The notes under the pieces: model-generated
Told to the model about the DNA's origin: nothing
The model's database searches: none
Seen by the model: the letters and a program-made list of their open reading frames with translations, nothing else
Made by a program: the position numbers and the translations under genes
In this document: in pieces, positions 8,397 through 16,429 of the stretch
How positions within the stretch are numbered: position 1 is the first letter of the stretch
Layout: every line of letters starts with the position of its first letter
Source: Marinilabiliales bacterium
Lineage (GTDB): Bacteria > Bacteroidota > Bacteroidia > Bacteroidales > SZUA-534
NCBI GenBank assembly: GCA_003512955.1
Contig: DOTG01000047.1
Coordinates: forward strand, 67,309 to 131,308
DNA: 64,000 bases
Reading direction: 5' to 3'

Positions 8397-9899
8397 ATGA
8401 ACTATAAAATATTTCATGTTGTCATGCTTGCCATTGTTTTGGTAAGCTGCAGCCACCATCATGAAACGGAAATTCATGAAGGACACGAAGCAGTAAAGAT
8501 TCAATTTGCTGCTTATAGCAACGAATTTGAACTGTTTGCCGAAGCTGACCCTTTTGTAGCTGGTCAACCGTCAAACATTTTGTCGCATTTTTCCCATTTG
8601 CCCTCTTTCAAGGCATTGGAAAAAGGGAGCATGACCATCCGCATGGCCGTCAATGGCAAAGAGACTACGCAAACCCTCGATAAACCCACCCGAAAAGGAA
8701 TATTCAGTTTTAATTTAACACCTGAGACCTCCGGAAAAGGTCAAATAATTTTTGATATACTTACAGATACAGGAACTTTTCAGGTAATTGTTCCCGAAAT
8801 CACTGTCTTTGGAGGGGAAGAAGAAGCGCGTCATGCAGAGGAATCTGCGGTTTTATCGAAAACCAACACCACTGTTTTTACCAAAGAGCAATCGTGGAAA
8901 ATCGACTTTGCCACCGGCCTCCCATCAAAAGAGCCTTTTGGGCAGGTGATTAAAACAACCGCGCAAATTCTTCCCGCACCAGGCGAGGAGATGATTTTGA
9001 CTGCCAAAACAAATGGAATTGTCCTGCTCACAACAAATTATGTTTTAGAAGGGGACTCAGTTTCGAAGGGACAGCTGTTATTTTCAATTTCAGGAAACGG
9101 TTTAGCTGAGGATGATGCTTCCGTAAGATTTACTGAAACCAAAAATAATTTTGAAAAAGCAGTATCGGATTATGAACGGATGAAGGAACTTTCCAAAGAA
9201 AAAATTGTTTCGGGAAAAGAACTGCTTGAGGCTAAAAATAAGTATGACAATTCCAAAGCCATCTTCGACAACCTGAATGAAAACTTTAGTCTTAAAGGAC
9301 AAAATGTTACAAGCCCCATGACTGGAATTGTAAAACAGCTTTTTGTCCAATCCGGAACCTATGTGGAAGCCGGACAATCTTTACTAACCATCACTCAAAA
9401 CAAAACGTTGGTGTTGCATGCCGAGGTGTCCCAAAAATATATTCCCATTTTGGGTTCCATTCACTCCGCAAACATCCGGACATTGCCTAATAATCAAATC
9501 TACACGTTAGAACAATTGCATGGAAAGGTTTTATCGTACGGCAAAATCACCAATTCCGATAATTACTTAATCCCTGTCAATTTGCAGATTGACAATTTAG
9601 GAGGTTTTGTCGCAGGCGGGTTTGTTGAAATCTATCTTAAAACACTTACGCAAAGTCAGGCATTGACCGTTTTAACCACGGCTTTGCTCGAAGACCAAGG
9701 CAATTTCTTTGTATTTGTGCAAGTTACTCCAGAACTTTTCGAAAAAAGGGAGGTAAAAATTGGAGCCACCAATGGTGTTAAAACCGAAATCTTGAATGGA
9801 ATTTCCGCTTATGAACGGATTGTGACCAAAGGTGCCATCCTTGTAAAACTGGCGCAAGCCACAGGTTCGTTAGATGCTCATTCAGGCCATGTCCACTAA
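8397..9899 (+). CDS. RND efflux periplasmic adaptor lipoprotein (CusB/CzcB family)
   Basis: This 500-residue membrane-fusion protein begins with a lipoprotein signal (VLVSC) followed at once by SHHHETEIHEGHE, a His-rich metal-binding N-terminus. A beta-rich extra domain spans about 30-140. The HlyD-type biotinyl/lipoyl halves flank a coiled coil (about 240-300; repeated K/E/N heptads), followed by beta-barrel and membrane-proximal domains. The protein ends in a short HSGHVH tail. It would link the inner-membrane pump encoded 11 bases downstream to the TolC-like channel further on. The unusual His-rich ends suggest metal hand-over. Confidence 0.85.
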   Translation: MNYKIFHVVMLAIVLVSCSHHHETEIHEGHEAVKIQFAAYSNEFELFAEADPFVAGQPSNILSHFSHLPSFKALEKGSMTIRMAVNGKETTQTLDKPTRKGIFSFNLTPETSGKGQIIFDILTDTGTFQVIVPEITVFGGEEEARHAEESAVLSKTNTTVFTKEQSWKIDFATGLPSKEPFGQVIKTTAQILPAPGEEMILTAKTNGIVLLTTNYVLEGDSVSKGQLLFSISGNGLAEDDASVRFTETKNNFEKAVSDYERMKELSKEKIVSGKELLEAKNKYDNSKAIFDNLNENFSLKGQNVTSPMTGIVKQLFVQSGTYVEAGQSLLTITQNKTLVLHAEVSQKYIPILGSIHSANIRTLPNNQIYTLEQLHGKVLSYGKITNSDNYLIPVNLQIDNLGGFVAGGFVEIYLKTLTQSQALTVLTTALLEDQGNFFVFVQVTPELFEKREVKIGATNGVKTEILNGISAYERIVTKGAILVKLAQATGSLDAHSGHVH

Positions 9900-9910
9900 A
9901 CCGATGTACG

Positions 9911-12900
9911 ATGCTTAATACAATTATAAAGTTCTCACTGAACAACAAATACTTTATTTTGACTTGTTCATTGGCACTGGTGGTTTTCGGGATGAGAACC
10001 GCGAGCAACATGGATGTAGATGTTTTTCCCGATTTAACCGCCCCAACAGTGGTTGTAATGACCGATGCTCATGGAATGGCGTCGGAAGAGGTAGAACGTT
10101 TGGTCACATTTCCTATTGAAACTGCGGTAAATGGAGCCACCGATGTCCGCAGGGTACGTTCGGCTTCCTCGCAAGGGTATTCTTTTGTATGGGTGGAATT
10201 TGACTGGGGAACCGATGTTTTTAAAGCCCGACAAATCGTAAGCGAGAAACTTATTCACGTTGCATCACAGATGCCTTTGGGAGTTGGGCAACCGGTTTTG
10301 GCTCCCCAATCGAGCGTGATGGGCGAAATATTTTTTATTGGAATGCAGTCCGACAGCACCAGTATGATGGATTTGCGCACGATTGCTGAATGGAATGTAA
10401 AACCTTTGATTTTGGCTACGGGGGGTGTCTCGCAAGTAACCATCATCGGGGGCGACTACAAACAGTATCATGTTTTGGCCAACCCGCAGAAAATGAAAAC
10501 CTATAATGTTTCCATGGCGGAACTTGCAGAGGTGTGTTCCGGAATGAGCCAGAATTCAACAGGCGGTGTGGTACGCCAATACGGAAACGAGTATGTGGTA
10601 CGTGGGATAGCCCGAACATCTGATATTGAAGCTTTGGGCCATTCGTATATAAAATCGAAACAAGGGAAACCCATAACAATTGCCGATGTGGCGGAAGTAA
10701 AAATTGGAAGTGCCCAAAAAATGGGATATGCCTCGGGAAATGCACAACCGGCCGTAATCATTTCTGTCTCGAAACAACCTAATGCTAACACGTTGGAAGT
10801 TACCAAACGGATTGAGGAAAATCTGGCACTTTTAAAAAACACCCTGCCTGTTGATGTAACATTGGATACGAAAATCTTCCGTCAGGCTGATTTTATTGAA
10901 ACATCGGTTAACAATGTGCAGCGGGCGTTAATGGAAGGAGGTATTTTCGTCATCATCATCTTATTTGTTTTTCTGGGAAGTTTCCGGACCACCATCATAT
11001 CCCTTCTGGCTATTCCATTGTCGCTACTTGGAGCAATCCTGGTCATGAAAATGATGGGAATAACCATTAACACGATGAGTTTAGGTGGTATGGCCATTGC
11101 CATTGGTTCGTTGGTGGACGATGCCATTATTGATGTAGAGAATGTATATAAACGACTCCGGCAGAACCGCTTTAAACCTATGAAACAGAGGGAATCATCA
11201 TTCATTGTGGTGTTCGAGGCTTCCAAAGAGATACGGGCTTCCATTTTGAATGCCACCCTCATTATTATGGTTGCTTTTTTGCCGTTATTCTTTCTGTCTG
11301 GGATGGAAGGCCGGATGTTGCAACCCCTGGGAATTTCGTTTGTAGTTTCTTTATTTGTATCGCTCCTGGTAGCGATGACTTTGACTCCTTTGCTCACCAA
11401 ACTGCTGCTCACTAATGACAGTTACTTAGCTAAAAACGAAAAAGAAAAATGGCTGGTACGCAAATTAACCTTCTACTACGAGCAATCCCTTTCATGGTCA
11501 TTGAAGCGAAAAAAAACGATCCTTTTCTCCACCATTGGGTTGTTCCTGATTTCTTTGGCAACCTTTTCATTCTTGGGGCGGAGCTTTTTACCGGAATTTA
11601 ATGAAGGGGCGCTCACTTTATCGGTTATTACAAAACCCGGGGCATCGCTGGAGGTAAGCAATCAACTGGGCAACTTGGTTGAAAAGGAACTATTGGCTAT
11701 CCCTGAAATTGAAAGCACTGCGCGCAGGACAGGCCGGGGCGAACTCGATGAACATTCCCAAACAACCAACAGTGCCGAAATAGATGTGAATTTCAGGTTG
11801 AAAGATCGCGGTCAGGAAGCGTTTATGGCCGATGTCCGCAAGACATTGACAGGTATTCCCGGAATTGCATTCACCGTGGGTCAACCTCTCGGGCACCGGA
11901 TTGACCACATGCTATCGGGCACCCGGGCCAATATTGCCATAAAACTGTTTGGCAGCGATTTGAATAAGATGTTTGCCATCGGTAATGAAATAAAAAGTTC
12001 CATTATCAATACTGAAGGGTTGGTGGATGTAAATGTGGATCAACAGGTGGAAATACCACAAATTCAGATACGTGTCAACCGGGAAATGCTGGCTCAATAC
12101 GGAATCACCATTGAACAGTTTAATGAATTTGTGGACATTGCGTTTGGGGGCGAAAAGCTCACCGATATTTATGAGGGACAACGGAGTTTTGATTTGGTGC
12201 TACGCTTAACCGATGATTACACTCAAACCATGGAAGGCGTCCGTTCGGCACTTATAGACACTGATGATGGAAAGAAAGTACCTTTAGAGCAGGTAGCCGA
12301 TATTGTTTCCGTTTCTGGCCCGAGTTCAATTAGCAGAGAAAATGTGCAACGTAAAATTGTTATTTCGGCAAACGTGGCCGGACGTGATTTACACAGTGTG
12401 GTTCAGGACATCCAGCAAAAAATCGGTGCAGAGATCAAATTGCCCGAAGGATACCGGGTGGAGTATGGAGGCCAGTTTGAAAGCGAGGCAAAAGCTTCCC
12501 GTACTTTATTGTTGACTTCGATGCTGGCCATCTTAATCATTTTCATGCTTTTGTTTCAGGAATTTAGAAATTTTAAGCTGGCAGGGATTATTCTGCTCAA
12601 TCTGCCTTTGGCACTCATTGGCGGGGTGTTTGCTATTTGGGTTACTTCTGGAATTTTAAGTATCCCGGCTATCATTGGTTTTATTACCCTTTTCGGGATA
12701 GCCACCCGTAACGGGATTCTTTTGATTTCGAACTACCAAAAAATGCAGCGACAAGGCTATTCCCTGATTGAAACGGTTACCAAAGGTTCATCGGACCGGT
12801 TAAACGCTATATTAATGACAGCACTGACGGCTGCCCTGGCCCTGATTCCTTTGGCAATAAATGGCGATTTGCCCGGCAATGAAATACAAAGCCCCATGGC

Positions 12901-13012
12901 CAAAGTAATTTTAGGGGGCTTGCTTACCTCAACCTTGCTCAATGTGTACATTGTGCCCATTGTTTACAGCATTTTGAATAATCGTGGAATTATAAAATCA
13001 GAAACAGAATGA
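9911..13012 (+). CDS. Heavy-metal RND efflux permease, CzcA-like
   Basis: The 1033 residues show the RND layout: TM1 at the N-terminus, a porter loop, a TM2-6 block (about 335-490), a second porter loop and a final TM block (about 860-1020). The N-terminal DVDVFPDLTAPTV and the TM4 motif SLVDDAIIDVEN (about residue 400) are heavy-metal-efflux (HME) hallmarks. The C-terminal half (SRENVQRKIVISANV) is closer to CzcA than to CusA. It uses the proton gradient to expel a divalent or monovalent metal. It is preceded by its adaptor and overlaps the next gene by four bases (ATGA), which implies translational coupling. Confidence 0.9.
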   Translation: MLNTIIKFSLNNKYFILTCSLALVVFGMRTASNMDVDVFPDLTAPTVVVMTDAHGMASEEVERLVTFPIETAVNGATDVRRVRSASSQGYSFVWVEFDWGTDVFKARQIVSEKLIHVASQMPLGVGQPVLAPQSSVMGEIFFIGMQSDSTSMMDLRTIAEWNVKPLILATGGVSQVTIIGGDYKQYHVLANPQKMKTYNVSMAELAEVCSGMSQNSTGGVVRQYGNEYVVRGIARTSDIEALGHSYIKSKQGKPITIADVAEVKIGSAQKMGYASGNAQPAVIISVSKQPNANTLEVTKRIEENLALLKNTLPVDVTLDTKIFRQADFIETSVNNVQRALMEGGIFVIIILFVFLGSFRTTIISLLAIPLSLLGAILVMKMMGITINTMSLGGMAIAIGSLVDDAIIDVENVYKRLRQNRFKPMKQRESSFIVVFEASKEIRASILNATLIIMVAFLPLFFLSGMEGRMLQPLGISFVVSLFVSLLVAMTLTPLLTKLLLTNDSYLAKNEKEKWLVRKLTFYYEQSLSWSLKRKKTILFSTIGLFLISLATFSFLGRSFLPEFNEGALTLSVITKPGASLEVSNQLGNLVEKELLAIPEIESTARRTGRGELDEHSQTTNSAEIDVNFRLKDRGQEAFMADVRKTLTGIPGIAFTVGQPLGHRIDHMLSGTRANIAIKLFGSDLNKMFAIGNEIKSSIINTEGLVDVNVDQQVEIPQIQIRVNREMLAQYGITIEQFNEFVDIAFGGEKLTDIYEGQRSFDLVLRLTDDYTQTMEGVRSALIDTDDGKKVPLEQVADIVSVSGPSSISRENVQRKIVISANVAGRDLHSVVQDIQQKIGAEIKLPEGYRVEYGGQFESEAKASRTLLLTSMLAILIIFMLLFQEFRNFKLAGIILLNLPLALIGGVFAIWVTSGILSIPAIIGFITLFGIATRNGILLISNYQKMQRQGYSLIETVTKGSSDRLNAILMTALTAALALIPLAINGDLPGNEIQSPMAKVILGGLLTSTLLNVYIVPIVYSILNNRGIIKSETE

Positions 13013-13359
13013 TACGGTTCGCAATAAAAATACTATTAACTTCAATTTTGATAGTTACAATTTCGGAAGTAGGTAAACGCAATTCTATTATGGCTGCCGT
13101 TTACGCATCGTTACCATTAACCACCATTTTGGCAATGGTTTGGCTTTATCTCGATACCTCCGATGCACAAAAGGTTTCAACCCTTTCGTGGAATGTCCTT
13201 ATTGCGGTTATTCCCAGCCACATTTTCTTAATCGCATTTCCCCTACTTGTCAAGTTTGGTGTTAATTTTTGGATTTCGCTAACCATCTCAATGGTTTTAA
13301 CAGCAATTGCTTATTGGGTGTATGTGGTTGCATTGAAACATTTTGGTATAAATTTTTAA
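13009..13359 (+). CDS. DUF3147 family small membrane protein
   Basis: The 116 residues contain four hydrophobic helices and the GKRNSIMAAVYASLPLTT segment of the DUF3147 family. The ATG overlaps the pump stop codon (ATGA), so it is translated together with the permease. DUF3147 genes recur beside CzcA-like pumps in Bacteroidota, so an accessory membrane role in metal export is plausible, but the function is unknown. Confidence 0.75.
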   Translation: MIRFAIKILLTSILIVTISEVGKRNSIMAAVYASLPLTTILAMVWLYLDTSDAQKVSTLSWNVLIAVIPSHIFLIAFPLLVKFGVNFWISLTISMVLTAIAYWVYVVALKHFGINF

Positions 13360-13369
13360 ATCAGGAAGT

Positions 13370-14548
13370 ATGAAAAAATACATAAGAATATGGGGGTTCC
13401 TCTTCTTCTTGCCAATATCGTTGATGGCTCAACAATCGGTAGAGAATGTTTTGACACAAATTGAAAAGAACAACACCACACTAGCCGCATTGCGGAAAAA
13501 TGCCGACGCGGAGAAAATTGGAAACAAAACAGGAATGTATCTGCAAAACCCAGAAATGGAATTTAATTACCTATGGGGAAACCCGTCGGTTATTGGGAAC
13601 CGCACCGACCTGAACATTACACAAACCTTTGATTTTCCAACGGCTTACAGTTATAAAAACCAGATTTCGAAGCTGAAAAATGATCAAGTGGAATTGGAAT
13701 TCCAAAAACAAAAACGGGACTTGACGTTACAAGCCCAGAATCTTTGCGCCGAATTAATCTATACCCATGCGCTAAAGTCAGAAACCCTGAAAAGAAAAGA
13801 GCAAGCGCGATGGATGGCAGATGCCTATAAAAAAAGACTCGAAATGGGAGATGCCACCCAAATGGAATATAATACCGCGCAACGTAACCTATTAAATAGC
13901 AGCAAAGAGTTGGAAGGACTTGAAATTGAATACATGGCATTGCAATCGGAATTGACCCGGCTGAACGGAGGTGTTTACATTTCATTTCCCGATAGCATAT
14001 TTCCGATTTTAGATGTTCCATCCGATTTTGAACAATGGTATGCCCTGGCTGAACAAAACAATCCAATGCTGACCTGGATAAAGCAGGAATTGGCCATCAG
14101 CCAAAAGCAGGAAAAATTAAACCGTGCCATGAGTTTACCCAAAGTACAGACAGGGTATATGAGCGAAAAGGTGGTTGGGCAAAATTTTCAGGGTATCACC
14201 GTGGGATTATCGCTCCCCCTGTGGGAAAATAAAAATCAGGTAAAATTTGCCAAAGCCAAGACCCTTGCTTTAGAAAGTATAGCCAGTGACAACAAACTAC
14301 AGTTTTACACACAGTTGAAAGCCTTACACGGGAAAGTGGTTAGTTTACAAAAAAATGTCAATGAGTATCGGTCAAACCTGGCCCCCTTTGATAATTCCGG
14401 ATTGGTAAAAAAAGCATGGGACAAAGGCGAAATTTCCCTGACCGATTACCTGTTGGAACTATCGTTAGCCTACGAAAGCACTCTAAAACTACTGGAAATG
14501 GAAAGGAATCTGTTTAAAGCACAGGCTGAATTAATCAACTATCGGTAA
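13370..14548 (+). CDS. TolC-family outer-membrane channel of the first pump
   Basis: The 392 residues start with a signal peptide (cleavage near SLMAQ). Two outer-membrane-efflux repeats follow: long amphipathic helices with NPEMEFNYLWG early, and the TVGLSLPLWENKNQ hallmark near residue 280. It completes the first adaptor-permease-channel set, 10 bases behind the DUF3147 gene. The length is slightly short for the family (usually 410-480), but both halves are present. Confidence 0.85.
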   Translation: MKKYIRIWGFLFFLPISLMAQQSVENVLTQIEKNNTTLAALRKNADAEKIGNKTGMYLQNPEMEFNYLWGNPSVIGNRTDLNITQTFDFPTAYSYKNQISKLKNDQVELEFQKQKRDLTLQAQNLCAELIYTHALKSETLKRKEQARWMADAYKKRLEMGDATQMEYNTAQRNLLNSSKELEGLEIEYMALQSELTRLNGGVYISFPDSIFPILDVPSDFEQWYALAEQNNPMLTWIKQELAISQKQEKLNRAMSLPKVQTGYMSEKVVGQNFQGITVGLSLPLWENKNQVKFAKAKTLALESIASDNKLQFYTQLKALHGKVVSLQKNVNEYRSNLAPFDNSGLVKKAWDKGEISLTDYLLELSLAYESTLKLLEMERNLFKAQAELINYR

Positions 14549-14673
14549 GTTTCCCAAATAAATTTCGTACCGAATAGGAGACAATATGAATGGAATCTAT
14601 TCTTTAATTACTAAACGAAGATTTTACTTTTATTTATGCAACTTTTTTATCAGTTGTTCGTTTAAACTTTCAG

Positions 14674-15090
14674 ATGAAAAAACTTTTGTCCATATCATTT
14701 GCTTTTCTCATCCTGCTTTCGGGGATGCATTTTTCTATTGCCGTTCATATTTGTAGTGGTGAAATTGCAGCGAGTAAATGGTCTATAACAGGCCAAAAAG
14801 CAACATGTGGCATGGAGAGCCCTGAAGAATCTTGCCCAATGCATACTGGTATTGATTCAAACTGTTGCCACGACAAAATTGCTTGTTTTGTTGTAGATAC
14901 TAATTACAGTCCAACTTCTTTTCAAGATATAGATGTAAACAAGAAGGTTTCTCGGACATTTGATTTGCCGGTTACATTAGTTGCCAATTCAATAAAATTA
15001 AGTGTAACCTCCTATCTAAATATTCGACCGCCTGACAAGGCATTTGCTAATGAAGTATTCTTGTCCAAGATTTGCATACTCCGTATTTGA
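14674..15090 (+). CDS. Exported HYC_CC_PP-type small cysteine/histidine protein
   Basis: The 138 residues have a signal peptide (to about residue 24) and a mature chain with an HICSGE motif, a second Cys pair region (CGMESPEESCPMH), DSNCCHD and a C-terminal RPPD. This order His-x-Cys, CC, PP matches the Bacteroidota 'HYC_CC_PP' family as I recall it. The cysteine- and methionine-rich segments suggest periplasmic metal binding. It lies 125 bases behind the first pump and 196 before a Met-rich lipoprotein, so it bridges the two pump operons. Biochemistry is unknown. Confidence 0.7.
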   Translation: MKKLLSISFAFLILLSGMHFSIAVHICSGEIAASKWSITGQKATCGMESPEESCPMHTGIDSNCCHDKIACFVVDTNYSPTSFQDIDVNKKVSRTFDLPVTLVANSIKLSVTSYLNIRPPDKAFANEVFLSKICILRI

Positions 15091-15286
15091 TATTTTCCCT
15101 TTCCTAAAAAAAATTCTTTAAAAGACATTATCTGAATTAATTACCAGATATTTTGGAAATGATTTTCTAAAATATGTGGATATTAAACTCATATCATCCT
15201 TTGGATAAATCTTTTACGTTAACTTGTCTTTAAAAGGAACTTTTGAACAATTCACTAATTATATAATCATTTAATACAATTAAGAT

Positions 15287-15862
15287 ATGAAAAACAAAAT
15301 TCTAATTCTATTTGCTGTAATATTAATACTAGTTGCAGCATGTCAAAAAAACGACATGATGAATAACCCCTTCGATGTTGATGTTGAAAATTATGAAAAC
15401 ATCCTAGGTATAGACTACTCGAATGCCTTGTTTTATCACAATTCATTGAATTCTACAAGTGCTGATACCCTTTATGCCAAAAGAATGTTCAATTCAAATG
15501 ACGGCTTGTTTTCAGAGCATTTTTATGAGTTTTGTGTAGATATGATGCAAAATAGTGGCATGATGTCCTCTTCAGATGGTATGATGGGGAACAACAGTGG
15601 AATGATGGGAGGAAATGGAGCCATGATGAATAGCAGTATTATGGGAAGTATAGAGGATATGAATGAAATGATGTACTTTATGGATAGTCTGCATCATTCA
15701 ACACAATCAATAATGAATCCCAATTACATGTATGCCGATAGTTTGATGCACAACCAAATGAAAATGTGTAATATGATGACTTCTCAAACTGACAGCATCG
15801 AAATCTTGTTTGGTAATATGCAAACGATTAGAAGAGATCATAAAGCGATGCATGTTTATTAA
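15287..15862 (+). CDS. Met-rich lipoprotein, possible copper-binding protein
   Basis: The 191-residue protein has a lipobox (LVAAC, Cys at about residue 19). A central Met/Ser/Gly/Asn-rich stretch (about 85-120) carries repeated MM pairs: NSGMMSS, DGMMGN, SGMMGG, GAMMNS. A helical C-terminal part has more Met and some His. Clustered methionines bind Cu(I) in periplasmic copper proteins such as CusB, CusF and PcoC. The gene sits 48 bases before a periplasmic HMA protein and the CusA-like pump, which supports copper. No known enzymatic domain is visible. I do not recognise a named family. Confidence 0.65.
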   Translation: MKNKILILFAVILILVAACQKNDMMNNPFDVDVENYENILGIDYSNALFYHNSLNSTSADTLYAKRMFNSNDGLFSEHFYEFCVDMMQNSGMMSSSDGMMGNNSGMMGGNGAMMNSSIMGSIEDMNEMMYFMDSLHHSTQSIMNPNYMYADSLMHNQMKMCNMMTSQTDSIEILFGNMQTIRRDHKAMHVY

Positions 15863-15910
15863 TTAAATGAACGCGAAAAATATTAAATTAGTTAATTTTA
15901 AATACTACTT

Positions 15911-16264
15911 ATGAAAACATTAAAATTCATTGTAATCACTGCATTCACAGTTTTACTAGGTATAACTTCTTATGCACAGACACACGACCATTCTAAAATG
16001 GCTGTAACAAAAACCGATACCATTAAAGTTTCAGGAAACTGCGGCATGTGTAAAACCCGCATCGAAAAGGCAGCTAAAATAGAAGGTGTAAGCAAAGCGG
16101 AGTGGAACGATGAAACCAAGATGCTTACCTTAGTGTATGATCCCGCAAAAGTGAAAACCGATGATGTCTTGAAGAAAATTGCAGAAGTTGGCCACGATAC
16201 CGAAAAGTTTAAAGCAGAACAAAAGGTTTACGATAAACTGCCAGGGTGTTGTCAGTATAGATAA
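15911..16264 (+). CDS. Periplasmic HMA-domain metallochaperone
   Basis: The 117 residues have a signal peptide (cleavage near SYAQ), a short THDHSKM metal-binding linker and one HMA fold. The metal site is C44-x-x-C47 in GNCGMC, and the chain ends in an unusual C113-C114-Q-Y-R tail. An exported HMA domain would hand Cu(I) to the CusA/CusB pump encoded just downstream. The same domain with the same CC tail is fused to the C-terminus of the second adaptor (21736-23379). Its stop codon begins the phased repeat that fills the gap to the pump gene. Confidence 0.85.
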   Translation: MKTLKFIVITAFTVLLGITSYAQTHDHSKMAVTKTDTIKVSGNCGMCKTRIEKAAKIEGVSKAEWNDETKMLTLVYDPAKVKTDDVLKKIAEVGHDTEKFKAEQKVYDKLPGCCQYR

Positions 16265-16429
16265 TTCTTGAATTTGAAAGTTTGAAAATGTATTATTTTG
16301 AAAATGACAAATACAGAAGAGGAATTTTTCTCTACTATATAATAGTTTTCTATTTAACTCATTTTCAAACTTTCAAAATTGTCTGGTCATTCTCAAATTG
16401 GCATATTTTCAGATTCTTAAATTAAAATC
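16262..16429. repeat. Phased 14-nt tracts with an 18-bp inverted repeat
   Basis: The gap between the HMA protein and the pump contains TGAATTTGAAAGTT-like 14-base units (16269-16310). It also has complementary-type units starting CATTTTCAAACTTT every 14 bases (16360, 16374, 16388, 16402, 16416). An 18-base perfect inverted repeat (16273-16290 against 16360-16377) could pair around a 69-base loop. The whole 165-base gap has no ORF. Confidence 0.55.

Noticed and set aside
10882..11412. Long - strand frame inside the CzcA-like pump
   Set aside because: It is the antisense shadow of a clear RND permease and has no recognisable domain.
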